Origin: Nereida sp024640765
Lineage (GTDB): Bacteria; Pseudomonadota; Alphaproteobacteria; Rhodobacterales; Rhodobacteraceae
Direction of reading: 5' to 3'
DNA: 32,557 nt
Assembly (NCBI GenBank): GCA_024640765.1
Contig: JAHEEK010000029.1
Span: 1 to 32,557 of the forward strand
A program made the translations under genes and the position numbers. The notes beneath the pieces are model-generated. The model did not search any database. It was not told the DNA's origin and saw only the letters and a program-made list of their open reading frames with translations. Below, piece by piece: positions 14,297 to 22,324 of the stretch. Within the stretch, counting starts at the first letter, position 1, and every line of letters begins with the position of its first letter.

Positions 14297-14449
14297 TCTG
14301 CACTGTTTGCCTCTTAGGCGTTACGCAGCGGCAACTTAGCTGTTTTTACTTGAATAGGGCCAGTTCGGGCATTCTTTCTCTTGACCTTCCCCCCCTATTT
14401 TGGCCAACTTTGTCTACTGCAGATGGGCGTTATCCCATTCTATCGGTAA

Positions 14450-14470
14450 CCAAGCATATATTTGACTTGG
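14450..14470 (+). repeat. short inverted repeat upstream of aapJ
   Basis: CCAAG (14450-14454) and CTTGG (14466-14470) flank an AT-rich centre, 44 bases before the aapJ start. It could be an operator or small RNA hairpin. I found no convincing promoter boxes in the 217-base gap. Confidence 0.25.
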
Positions 14471-14513
14471 ATAAGCCGTCTCAACAGGGGCGGGAAATCA
14501 GGAAGAGGTAATT

Positions 14514-15533
14514 ATGAAAAAAACCGTATTTCTTGGCGCACTGACACTCTCAGGCTTGGCTGCAGTTGCAGCATCTGCCGGTACGTTGGATGACGTCAAA
14601 GCACGTGGCATTATGAACTGTGGTGTGACCACCGGCGTTCCAGGCTTTGCGGCTCCAAACGCAAGCGGAGAATGGGAAGGTTTCGACGTTGACGTATGTC
14701 GCGCCGTCGCGGCTGGTGTTTTGGGCGACCCGACCGCTGTTGAGTTCGTTCCAACAACAGGCAAAACACGCTTCACAGCGCTCGCTTCTGGCGAAATCGA
14801 CATGTTGGCACGTAACACAACATGGACATTCAGCCGTGACGTAGACCTGAAGTTCGAATTCATTGGTGTCAACTACTATGACGGCCAAGGCTTCATGGTT
14901 CCAAAAGAGCTCGGTGTTTCCTCGGCTCTTGAACTTGATGGTGCGACTGTCTGTATCCAAACTGGTACGACGACAGAGCTGAACCTTGCTGACTACTTCC
15001 GCTCAAACAACATCAGCTATGAGCCCGTGCCAATCGAAACAGGCGCAGAAGCTGTACAACAGTACAACGCGGGCGCATGCGACGTGTACACAACTGACGC
15101 ATCTGCGTTGGCCGCTCAGCGCGCTAACTTCCCAGATCCATCAGCGCACGTTATTCTACCTGAAATCGTATCCAAAGAGCCACTTGGCCCATTGGTACGT
15201 CACGGTGACAACGAGTGGGGCGATATCGTTCGCTGGACACTCAACGCACTGATTTCAGCTGAAGAACTGGGTGTAACATCTGTAAATGCCGCTGGCCTTG
15301 CAGCTGATGGTTCAAACAACCCAGAGATCAACCGTTTGCTCGGTACCGAAAGCAACTTGGGTGAACAGCTTGGTTTGGATGCGGATTGGGCGAAGCGCGC
15401 AATTGAAGCGGTAGGTAACTACGGCGAATCATTTGCACGTAACATCGGTGAAAGCACACCAATCGGCTTGGCACGTGGTTTGAACGCTTCTTACCTCGAC
15501 GGTGGTCTGATCTACTCACCACCATTCCGCTAA
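14514..15533 (+). CDS. aapJ: general L-amino acid ABC transporter, substrate-binding protein
   Basis: AapJ captures L-amino acids in the periplasm and delivers them to AapQM. The 339-residue protein has a Sec signal peptide (MKKTVFLGALTLSGLAAVAASA, cut probably after ASA) and then the family 3 solute-binding fold: TLDDVKARGIMNCGV, GFDVDVCRAVAAGVLGD, FTALASGEIDMLARNTTWT and the QTGTTTELNLADYF hinge region. The 339-residue length and the YNAGACDVYTTDASALAAQRA block fit AapJ rather than the shorter specific binding proteins. The ribosome binding site is GGAAGAGG. A terminator separates it from aapQ, which probably makes it the most abundant product of the operon. Confidence 0.96.
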   Translation: MKKTVFLGALTLSGLAAVAASAGTLDDVKARGIMNCGVTTGVPGFAAPNASGEWEGFDVDVCRAVAAGVLGDPTAVEFVPTTGKTRFTALASGEIDMLARNTTWTFSRDVDLKFEFIGVNYYDGQGFMVPKELGVSSALELDGATVCIQTGTTTELNLADYFRSNNISYEPVPIETGAEAVQQYNAGACDVYTTDASALAAQRANFPDPSAHVILPEIVSKEPLGPLVRHGDNEWGDIVRWTLNALISAEELGVTSVNAAGLAADGSNNPEINRLLGTESNLGEQLGLDADWAKRAIEAVGNYGESFARNIGESTPIGLARGLNASYLDGGLIYSPPFR

Positions 15534-15543
15534 ACACATCTGG

Positions 15544-15574
15544 AAAAGGGCGTGGCTTTTGCCACGCCCTTTTT
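15544..15574 (+). terminator. terminator between aapJ and aapQ
   Basis: A perfect stem, AAAAGGGCGTGGC (15544-15556) with its complement from 15561, closed by a TTTT loop and ending in five Ts. Partial read-through would give more binding protein than permease, a common design in ABC operons. Confidence 0.9.
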
Positions 15575-15656
15575 CTATACGCCGACCACCTGACGTGCGG
15601 CGCTGGTCCTTTTTCAGTGGTAAGTGCGTGATCAGGAAAAGCAAGGAAATTACCTT

Positions 15657-16874
15657 ATGAGCTCGACACCCGATACGCCGCAAGGCGGGTTCCGTTTGTC
15701 CATGTTGTTGAACGATACCCGGTATCGCTCGTATACCTTCCAATTTATTGCGCTTGTCGCGATCATTGCGGCAATGGCTTTTATCGGTGGCAACTTGGTG
15801 CGCAACCTTGCGGCCGCTGGCCTGAATATCTCCTATGACTTCTTGGGTCAGCAGTCGGGATATGACATCAACCAGCGCCCTATCGAATATACATCCCAGT
15901 CCACCCACGGGCGTGCTGCACTTGTCGGTCTACTTAACACGCTCATTGTAGCCTTCCTCGCGTGTGTGACCGCAACTATAATCGGGGTTGTGGCGGGTGT
16001 GCTGCGGCTATCTCCGAACTGGCTCGTGCGTAAGATCATGAGTTTTTACGTTGAGATTTTTCGCAATGTGCCTGTTTTGATTTGGATCCTGATTATTTTC
16101 TCAATCCTTATTAATGCAACGCCGGCGCCTCGCGCGTTTAAGGGCGCTGACCCGCAAGCATCTATGTGGCTGTGGGACAGCGTTGCGGTGACTAACCGTG
16201 GTGTTTTCATGCCGAGCCCTGTGTGGAACGACGGTTCCATGATGGTGATCGGCGTATTTCTCGCATCCATAGTGGGCGTCTTTTTGTTCCGTCGCTATGC
16301 CAAGGCGCAGCTTTTCAACCATGGGCGTTTGATTTCCACCTTCTGGCCGTCCGTTGGCCTGTTCTTTGTCCCTGCCATTCTGGCGCAGATTGTTTTGGGC
16401 CACCCCATTGGTCTTGAGTACCCAGAGTTAAAGGGCTTCAACTTCAAAGGTGGGTTCACCATCCGTGGTTCACTTATTGCGTTGTGGCTGGCCCTTGCGG
16501 TTTATACCGGCGCGTTTATCGCCGAGAACGTGCGCGCAGGCATCCTTGCGATTTCAAAAGGTCAAACCGAAGCGGCTGCTGCGCTGGGTTTAAGGCCGAA
16601 GCGGATCATGAGCCTCGTTGTGCTGCCCCAAGCGCTGCGCGTGATTATTCCACCGCTGATTTCGCAGTACCTCAACATCACTAAAAACTCGTCATTGGCG
16701 ATTGCTGTGGGGTACATGGATTTGACCGGTACGCTGGGTGGGATCACCCTTTTACAGACAGGACGCGCCATTGAGGCAGTGCTGCTGCTGATGCTGTTTT
16801 ATCTTGTGATCTCGCTGTCGATCTCTTTCCTGATGAACATTTACAACAACTCTATGAAGTTGAAGGAGCGCTAA
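15657..16874 (+). CDS. aapQ: general L-amino acid ABC transporter, permease AapQ
   Basis: AapQ is one of the two membrane subunits of the Aap importer. The 405-residue protein has an N-terminal membrane segment, then LLNTLIVAFLACVTATIIGVVAGVLRLSPNW, the FRNVPVLIWIL segment, and the cytoplasmic EAA loop TEAAAALGLRPKRIMSLVVLPQALR for contact with the ATPase, ending MNIYNNSMKLKER. ATG 15657 is chosen because AAGGA lies nine bases upstream and MSSTPDTPQ is typical; an in-frame GTG at 15624 lies in front of the ribosome binding site and is unlikely. The next gene starts one base after its stop. Confidence 0.95.
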   Translation: MSSTPDTPQGGFRLSMLLNDTRYRSYTFQFIALVAIIAAMAFIGGNLVRNLAAAGLNISYDFLGQQSGYDINQRPIEYTSQSTHGRAALVGLLNTLIVAFLACVTATIIGVVAGVLRLSPNWLVRKIMSFYVEIFRNVPVLIWILIIFSILINATPAPRAFKGADPQASMWLWDSVAVTNRGVFMPSPVWNDGSMMVIGVFLASIVGVFLFRRYAKAQLFNHGRLISTFWPSVGLFFVPAILAQIVLGHPIGLEYPELKGFNFKGGFTIRGSLIALWLALAVYTGAFIAENVRAGILAISKGQTEAAAALGLRPKRIMSLVVLPQALRVIIPPLISQYLNITKNSSLAIAVGYMDLTGTLGGITLLQTGRAIEAVLLLMLFYLVISLSISFLMNIYNNSMKLKER

Positions 16875-16875
16875 G

Positions 16876-18435
16876 ATGAGCGATACAAACGCCCAATCTG
16901 TTGCCTTCGTTCGCAACTCTGAAATCCCCGCTTCACCGCCGCCTGCGGGCGAAACTGGACCTGTAAAGTGGATGCGCGAAAACCTATTTTCTGGCTGGGT
17001 TAACTCAGTCATGACGGTCATCGCATTTCTGCTTATCGCCCGTTTCATCATGGGTGTGTTCCCTTGGTTTTGGAACGGCGTGTGGGACGCCACGAGCATC
17101 AAAGATTGCCGCAACATTATGGCCGATGCGGGCACTGCAGGTTCTGCGTGCTTTGCTGTATTGGTTGATCGTTGGGATCACTTACTCTTTGGGTTCAAAT
17201 ACCCTGCCACTGAATATTGGCGCCCAACCTTGGCGTTTGTCCTTTTGGTGGTTTGCGCAATGCCAGCGCTTTTTGCGATGTATCTACCGCGTAAGCTTTT
17301 GATCGCGACGGCGCTGTATCCGTTCGTTGCGTATTGGTTGATCTGGGGCGGCTCGCTTTGGGTACCTGTCGTGATCCTTGGTCTATTGGCGGTAACCGCC
17401 GCGATTTATTTGTTCATTGAGGGCCTAAGCGCTTCATTGCGCCAAGTCGGTGCGGGCATCGTTGGTGCGCTGTCGGGCATTGGTCTTGGGTATCTGCTGT
17501 ACCTTGGTGCGCAGGAGCTTTGGTTTATCTCTGGCAATGTAAGTGCAGGGGAAGGCATCGTGTCCACAGTCGCTGGGTTTGTCTTCATGATCGCCGCGAT
17601 TTTTACCTACGCATTCTTTATCCCGATGGGCATCTTTGTAGGTTATGCGATTTACAACAGCTATGAAGATGGTGGCTTGGTAACAATCGTTACCACTTTG
17701 TTCAGCCTCTACGCGTTGATGCTTTACGGACTGGGACCGATCTCAGCCGCGATCAATAGCTTTGTCCCGATTGAGCTTGAGGCAGTCGCGTCCCGCGATA
17801 TGGGTGGTTACATGCTCTGCATGATCCTTGGGACTGTGTGCGTGTCTTTGTCTATTCCGCTGGGTGTTGTACTGGCGCTTGGGCGTCAGTCGAACATGCC
17901 CCTCATCAAAGGCGTTTGTGTAGTCTTCATTGAGTTTATTCGGGGCGTACCTCTGATTACGTTGCTTTTTGTGGCAAACGTTATGCTGGCGTATTTCTTC
18001 CCGCCTGAAAGCTCGATTGACCTGATCTTGCGCGTGATCATCATGATCACTGCCTTCTCTGCGGCGTATATCGCCGAAGTGATCCGTGGCGGCCTGGCGG
18101 CCTTGCCCAAGGGCCAGTATGAGGCGGCAGATAGTCTTGGTTTGAACTACACCCAAGCGACACGTCTCATTATCTTGCCGCAGGCGTTGAAAATATCAAT
18201 CCCGGGTATTGTGAACGTGGCTGTTGGTTTGTTCAAAGACACGACACTTGTGTCGGTCATTTCGATGTTCGACATCGTTGGTATGATCCGTGGTCCGATC
18301 CAACAGTCAACAGACTGGATTTCGATCTACTGGGAAGTCTACCTCTTTGCTGCGGCAGTTTTTTTCGTCGTTTGCTACTCAATTTCGCAATACTCACAAT
18401 GGCTGGAACGTCAGCTTCAAACCGGCCATCGTTAA
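16876..18435 (+). CDS. aapM: general L-amino acid ABC transporter, permease AapM (enlarged)
   Basis: AapM is the second membrane subunit of the Aap importer. The 519-residue protein has a conserved C-terminal half with LSIPLGVVLALGRQS, CVVFIEFIRGVPLITLLF and the EAA loop YEAADSLGLNYTQATRLIILPQALK (about 416-440), so it should bind AapP. The AapM of Rhizobium is, from memory, about 384 residues. The extra length lies around residues 140-290 and is strongly hydrophobic, with perhaps four added membrane segments, for example near 160-180, 195-211, 228-257 and 268-286. There is no frameshift: the reading frame is open throughout. It starts one base after aapQ. Confidence 0.92.
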   Translation: MSDTNAQSVAFVRNSEIPASPPPAGETGPVKWMRENLFSGWVNSVMTVIAFLLIARFIMGVFPWFWNGVWDATSIKDCRNIMADAGTAGSACFAVLVDRWDHLLFGFKYPATEYWRPTLAFVLLVVCAMPALFAMYLPRKLLIATALYPFVAYWLIWGGSLWVPVVILGLLAVTAAIYLFIEGLSASLRQVGAGIVGALSGIGLGYLLYLGAQELWFISGNVSAGEGIVSTVAGFVFMIAAIFTYAFFIPMGIFVGYAIYNSYEDGGLVTIVTTLFSLYALMLYGLGPISAAINSFVPIELEAVASRDMGGYMLCMILGTVCVSLSIPLGVVLALGRQSNMPLIKGVCVVFIEFIRGVPLITLLFVANVMLAYFFPPESSIDLILRVIIMITAFSAAYIAEVIRGGLAALPKGQYEAADSLGLNYTQATRLIILPQALKISIPGIVNVAVGLFKDTTLVSVISMFDIVGMIRGPIQQSTDWISIYWEVYLFAAAVFFVVCYSISQYSQWLERQLQTGHR

Positions 18436-18447
18436 GGAGCGCCTGAT

Positions 18448-19215
18448 ATGTCTCAAATTTCACAAATGAAGGTCTCTGACGAGGTCGCCATCGAAATCAA
18501 TCAGATGAACAAGTGGTATGGCTCGTTTCACGTGCTGCGCGACATTGATCTGACCGTAAACCGTGGCGAACGTATCGTTATCTGCGGGCCGTCCGGCTCT
18601 GGTAAATCGACATTAATCCGCTGCATCAATGCGCTCGAAGAGCACCAGAAAGGTACAATCACCGTTGATGGTACGTTGTTGTCTTCTGACTTGAAAAACA
18701 TCGACACTATTCGCTCGGAAGTGGGCATGTGCTTTCAGCACTTCAACCTGTTCCCACACCTGACAATTCTTGAGAACTGCACGCTGGCACCGATTTGGGT
18801 TCGTAAAACTCCGAAGAAAGAAGCCGAAGAAATTGCGATGCACTTCCTCGAAAAGGTGAAGATCCCAGAGCAAGCTGATAAATATCCCGGTCAGCTTTCT
18901 GGTGGTCAACAGCAACGTGTGGCAATCGCGCGTTCACTTTGCATGAAGCCCCGCATCATGCTGTTTGATGAGCCGACCTCTGCGCTTGACCCTGAGATGA
19001 TTGCCGAGGTTCTCGACACTATGATCGAGCTTGCGGAAGAAGGCATGACAATGCTTTGCGTGACCCACGAGATGGGTTTTGCGCGCAAAGTCGCAAACCG
19101 TGTGATCTTTATGGATGCAGGTCAGATTGTTGAGCAAAACGAGCCAGAGCAATTCTTTGAAAACCCACAATCAGACCGTACCAAGTTGTTCCTCAGCCAA
19201 ATTCTGGGGCACTAA
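18448..19215 (+). CDS. aapP: general L-amino acid ABC transporter, ATP-binding protein
   Basis: AapP energises AapQM. The 255-residue protein shows Walker A GPSGSGKST, the Q-loop CFQHFNLFPHLT, the signature LSGGQQQRVAIARSL, Walker B IMLFDEPTSALDPEM, and the H-loop CVTHEMGFA, all intact. The opening AIEINQMNKWYGSFHVLRDIDLTV is typical of polar amino-acid transport ATPases. AAGGAGCG is the ribosome binding site, 12 bases after aapM. It is the last gene of the operon and faces the minus-strand block across a terminator. Confidence 0.96.
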   Translation: MSQISQMKVSDEVAIEINQMNKWYGSFHVLRDIDLTVNRGERIVICGPSGSGKSTLIRCINALEEHQKGTITVDGTLLSSDLKNIDTIRSEVGMCFQHFNLFPHLTILENCTLAPIWVRKTPKKEAEEIAMHFLEKVKIPEQADKYPGQLSGGQQQRVAIARSLCMKPRIMLFDEPTSALDPEMIAEVLDTMIELAEEGMTMLCVTHEMGFARKVANRVIFMDAGQIVEQNEPEQFFENPQSDRTKLFLSQILGH

Positions 19216-19250
19216 GGCGTCTGTATCAGTATGGGTAGATAGATTGAAAG

Positions 19251-19276
19251 AGGGCGCTTTGAGGCACCCTTTTTTT
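19251..19276 (+). terminator. rho-independent terminator after aapP
   Basis: AGGG (19251-19254) and GC (19256-19257) pair with CCCT (19267-19270) and GC (19264-19265), with one mismatch, followed by a run of seven Ts (19270-19276). It ends the aap operon right before the convergent gene. Confidence 0.75.
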
Positions 19277-19278
19277 GC

Positions 19279-19905
19279 CTAAACGAAGACGCTCATGTGA
19301 TAGGCAGACTGGGCCTCGGGGCGATCAAAACGCTGGCTGACCGGACAGGCCCGTCTTACTGCGCAACCTCTCGTCATACAGTCAGTGCCTTTCGTGGTGT
19401 TTAGATAGGCCTTACATGCGGGCACATCGTAAGCGGTGTCTTGCCCCAACGCACCGACTGGACAAGTAGTCAGACAGGGTTTCTCGACGCATGTGACGCA
19501 AGGAAACGGGGCGGACGGTGTAGGCGCTGCGTAAGGCTGCGTTAGTTTGATCGCGCCGCGAATAGAGATCATTAATCCTGCCTTTTGGTGCACCATCATC
19601 CCGACAGGGCTTTGGAAGAACTGGTCACTCCCAAGCGCCCACTGGATGAATGGCGCATAGGGCGGACCATCGGATGGGTAAACCGTTGGCCGACCATCAG
19701 CTAGGCGAGTAATGATGCGCTTGGACCATGTATCGACAGAGTTTGGGACGTTGTTTTGGTATTCTGGTGAGGCGGTAAATATACCCCAGAACGTTGCATC
19801 TGCCCCAATTAGAACCATGGTGCCATTGCTTTCGGGATCAGGGCATTCTGCCATAATGAAAAGGCCATGCGTTGCAGCCTCAGCGCTGAGATCTGCAAGG
19901 TTCAT
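19279..19905 (-). CDS. Fe-S cluster (ferredoxin-like, QueG-tail-like) protein
   Basis: The 208-residue protein has eight cysteines in its last 75 residues: C136-x2-C139-x4-C144-x3-C148-P, then C164, C176, C181 and C187-P. This suggests two [4Fe-4S] clusters and recalls the C-terminal ferredoxin part of epoxyqueuosine reductase. The N-terminal 130 residues contain FWGIFTASPEY, DTWSKRIITRLA, GPPYAPFIQWAL and SPVGMMVHQKAGLMISIRGAI, which I recognise only as a conserved alphaproteobacterial pattern. The ATG at 19905 overlaps the stop of the histidine-box hydroxylase by four bases (ATGA); upstream in-frame codons lie inside that gene. Translational coupling suggests a joint role, perhaps electron transfer. 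Function is not known. Confidence 0.8.
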   Translation of the reverse strand: MNLADLSAEAATHGLFIMAECPDPESNGTMVLIGADATFWGIFTASPEYQNNVPNSVDTWSKRIITRLADGRPTVYPSDGPPYAPFIQWALGSDQFFQSPVGMMVHQKAGLMISIRGAIKLTQPYAAPTPSAPFPCVTCVEKPCLTTCPVGALGQDTAYDVPACKAYLNTTKGTDCMTRGCAVRRACPVSQRFDRPEAQSAYHMSVFV

Positions 19906-20696
19906 CGACGGCGAAACGGAAGTGCGAGGCTCCAACCCAGCTGTGATGGCCGGTCGTCCCGCCATTCCAACCCAATGTTCATATTGGCGTGCCCGTCTTT
20001 AGGTTGCGCGATGTAGGTTCCGAAAAGCTGATCCCAGATCGACAGCGAAAACCCATAATTGCTGTCGTGTTCGGCTCGTTCGGTCGAGTGGTGAACGCGG
20101 TGCATGTCTGGCGTGACCAAAATTCTGCGCAGTATGCGGTCAACCGGCTGGGGGATGTTGATATTCGCATGGTTGAACATTGCACATCCATTCAGAATAA
20201 TCTCAAAAATCACGATAGACACGCCAGCAGGCCCCAATGCATAAACCAGCCCAACTTTCAGCAGCATTGAGAAGGCGATCTCAACGGGGTGAAATCTAAT
20301 GGCTGTCGTTACATCAAGGTCGCGGTCGGCATGATGAACCCGGTGAATACGCCACAAAAACGGGACCTTGTGTGTGATTAAATGCTGGGCCCAAATTGCG
20401 AAGTCGCAGATCAACAAGACGAGGAGTAACTCAACTGCAAAGGGCAAGCTTACCTGATTGAACAGCCCCCAGCCCAAGCGCTCTGCATCGAACGCGGCGC
20501 CGACGGCAAGTAGGGGCAGGACGACAGAAAGCGCTCGTAACGTCAGCGTATCCAGCAGGGTGATGCCCCAATTCGTCAGCCAGCGTTTTGGCTGTGATTG
20601 AACACGCTTGCGGCGAGGTGCCCATGCCTCGAAACTCGCGAAAATCACGAACAGTCCGATAAAAATAGTCAATCGAATGAGTGCTTCATTTTCCAT
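19902..20696 (-). CDS. sterol desaturase / fatty acid hydroxylase superfamily protein
   Basis: This is an integral membrane di-iron hydroxylase or desaturase. The 264-residue protein has hydrophobic segments near residues 8-25, 50-68, 84-103 and 140-170 and the histidine boxes of the family: QHLITH (H105, H109), HRVHH (H118, H121, H122), FHP, NHANI (H176) and MHRVHH (H199, H202, H203). The substrate, a lipid or sterol-like molecule or carotenoid, cannot be told. ATG 20696 is preferred over a TTG six codons earlier. It is co-transcribed with the 8-Cys Fe-S protein (4-base overlap) and lies 54 bases downstream of argB on the same strand. Confidence 0.88.
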   Translation of the reverse strand: MENEALIRLTIFIGLFVIFASFEAWAPRRKRVQSQPKRWLTNWGITLLDTLTLRALSVVLPLLAVGAAFDAERLGWGLFNQVSLPFAVELLLVLLICDFAIWAQHLITHKVPFLWRIHRVHHADRDLDVTTAIRFHPVEIAFSMLLKVGLVYALGPAGVSIVIFEIILNGCAMFNHANINIPQPVDRILRRILVTPDMHRVHHSTERAEHDSNYGFSLSIWDQLFGTYIAQPKDGHANMNIGLEWRDDRPSQLGWSLALPFRRR

Positions 20697-20750
20697 GCCG
20701 CAAAGGTGCCTCAATGGCTGGCGCGTGACAAGCCACGACTGTGTGAAGCG

Positions 20751-21614
20751 CTAGCGGCGGATAATTGAACCGGCGCCGTGGTCTGTGAAAAGTTCAAGCA
20801 AGCACGCATTTGGCGCACGTCCGTCCAAGATCACCACGGCGCGCACGCCGCCTTCGATTGCCGCAAGGGCTGTCTCGGTTTTCGGGATCATACCGCCGGC
20901 GATCACGCCTTCTTTGGTAAGTTCTCGGATCTGATCTGCGGTGATGTCAGTGACAACCTCGCCGCTTGCGTCTTTCACGCCCGCCACATCCGTGAGCAAT
21001 AACAAGCGGTCTGCCTTAAGCGCTGCGGCGATTGCACCTGCGGCTGTGTCACCGTTTATGTTGAATGTTTCGCCGTGTGCGCCGGCCCCAAGCGGAGCGA
21101 TTACGGGAATTGTACCGGCCTCAAAGAGGGTGTGCAGCACGCTTGTATCAATCTCTGACGGCGTTCCGACAAAGCCCAAATCCGGGTTTGTTTGCGTGCA
21201 GGTGATCAAGCCCGCGTCTTTACCTGACAGGCCGACGGCTTTGCCGCCTTGTGCGTTAATCGATTGGACAATTTTTTTGTTTACACGGCCCGACAATACC
21301 ATCTCGACCACTTCAACTGTGGCTTCGTCCGTAACGCGTTTGCCGTTCACAAAGTCCGACTGAATGCTCAGCTTATCGAGCATTTCGTTGATCATCGGTC
21401 CGCCACCATGAACGATCACGGGGTTCACACCGACTTGCCGCAACAAAACGATATCGCGCGCAAAACTTTCCATGGCCTCATCGCTGCCCATGGCGTGGCC
21501 ACCAAATTTGATCACTACAATAGCATCATCATAGCGTTGCAAGTAGGGCAGTGCTTTGCTGAGGGTGCTGGCGGTGGCGATCCAATCGCTTTTCATGGCG
21601 TTCTGCTTTTTCAT
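20751..21614 (-). CDS. argB: acetylglutamate kinase
   Basis: ArgB phosphorylates N-acetylglutamate, the second step of arginine synthesis and often the arginine-inhibited step. The 287-residue protein has the amino-acid kinase fold with VIKFGGHAMGS, VIVHGGGPMINEML, NGKRVTDEATVEVVEMVLSGRVNK, INGDTAAGAIAAALKADRLLLLTDVAGV and a GGMIPKTETALAAIEGGV block near the end. The N-terminal extension before the kinase core (about 27 residues) fits arginine-sensitive hexameric forms, by inference. ATG 21614 is chosen because GAGGAC lies just upstream. It is 58 bases downstream of engB. Confidence 0.97.
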   Translation of the reverse strand: MKKQNAMKSDWIATASTLSKALPYLQRYDDAIVVIKFGGHAMGSDEAMESFARDIVLLRQVGVNPVIVHGGGPMINEMLDKLSIQSDFVNGKRVTDEATVEVVEMVLSGRVNKKIVQSINAQGGKAVGLSGKDAGLITCTQTNPDLGFVGTPSEIDTSVLHTLFEAGTIPVIAPLGAGAHGETFNINGDTAAGAIAAALKADRLLLLTDVAGVKDASGEVVTDITADQIRELTKEGVIAGGMIPKTETALAAIEGGVRAVVILDGRAPNACLLELFTDHGAGSIIRR

Positions 21615-21672
21615 GTCTGTGTCCTCTTGGCGCTTGTTCGTACTGGGGAACGTGATGCCTGCCAAGGTAAGA

Positions 21673-22323
21673 TTAGGTGAGGGTGTGAATGATGTGCCGC
21701 AAAGTGGCGATGCCGTCACCTTTTTCCGAGCTGGTCATGATGATCTCTGGGTAGGACGCGGGATGCTTGGCCAGTTTCAATTTGACCTGTTCCAGCATTT
21801 TGTCCTTTGCGCCGCCTTTTACCTTGTCGGTTTTGGTCAGAATGCATTGAAAAGTTACTGCCGATTTATCGAGTAGGGTCATGATCTCTTCGTCGACGGG
21901 CTTCACCCCGTGGCGCGCATCAATCAAAACGAACGCCCTGCGAAGACTTGCACGGCCCGAAAGGTAAGCCTTGAGCAAGCGCTGCCACTTTTCAACGATG
22001 GGGATCGGCGCGTTTGCAAAGCCATAGCCAGGCAAATCCACAAGGTAGTGGCTTTCGGTTAGCGTAAAGAAGTTAATCTCTTGGGTGCGGCCCGGAGTGT
22101 TTGATGCGCGCGCTAAACCTTTGCGTCCAGTAAGCGCGTTGATCAAGCTGGATTTTCCAACATTCGATCGGCCTGCAAAGCAGACTTCCATCCGATCGGC
22201 CATTGGCATGCCGTCCATCGTGACGACACCTTTCAAAAAGTCAGTTTCGCCGGCGAAAAATACCCGTGCGGCTTCGACCTCTTGTGGAGTTGGCTCTTCG
22301 GCCAATGTGAATTGTATGTCCAT
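21673..22323 (-). CDS. engB: ribosome biogenesis GTPase EngB (YihA/YsxC)
   Basis: EngB is a small GTPase needed for assembly of the large ribosomal subunit. The 216-residue protein has G1 GRSNVGKSS, the TPGRTQ switch I, G3 DLPGYGFA, G4 TKTDK and a G5-like MTSSEKG, in the right order. The N-terminus MDIQFTLAEEPT is chosen because its ATG lies one base after the stop of the MOSC gene; longer in-frame starts fall inside that gene. Its place next to yidC and rpmH/rnpA ties it to ribosome and membrane biogenesis. Confidence 0.97.
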   Translation of the reverse strand: MDIQFTLAEEPTPQEVEAARVFFAGETDFLKGVVTMDGMPMADRMEVCFAGRSNVGKSSLINALTGRKGLARASNTPGRTQEINFFTLTESHYLVDLPGYGFANAPIPIVEKWQRLLKAYLSGRASLRRAFVLIDARHGVKPVDEEIMTLLDKSAVTFQCILTKTDKVKGGAKDKMLEQVKLKLAKHPASYPEIIMTSSEKGDGIATLRHIIHTLT

Positions 22324-22324
22324 T

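Noticed and set aside
14297..14513. TTGACC and TTGTCT boxes as promoter for aapJ
   Set aside because: Neither has an acceptable -10 hexamer at 16-18 bases; a promoter is expected here but I cannot place it.
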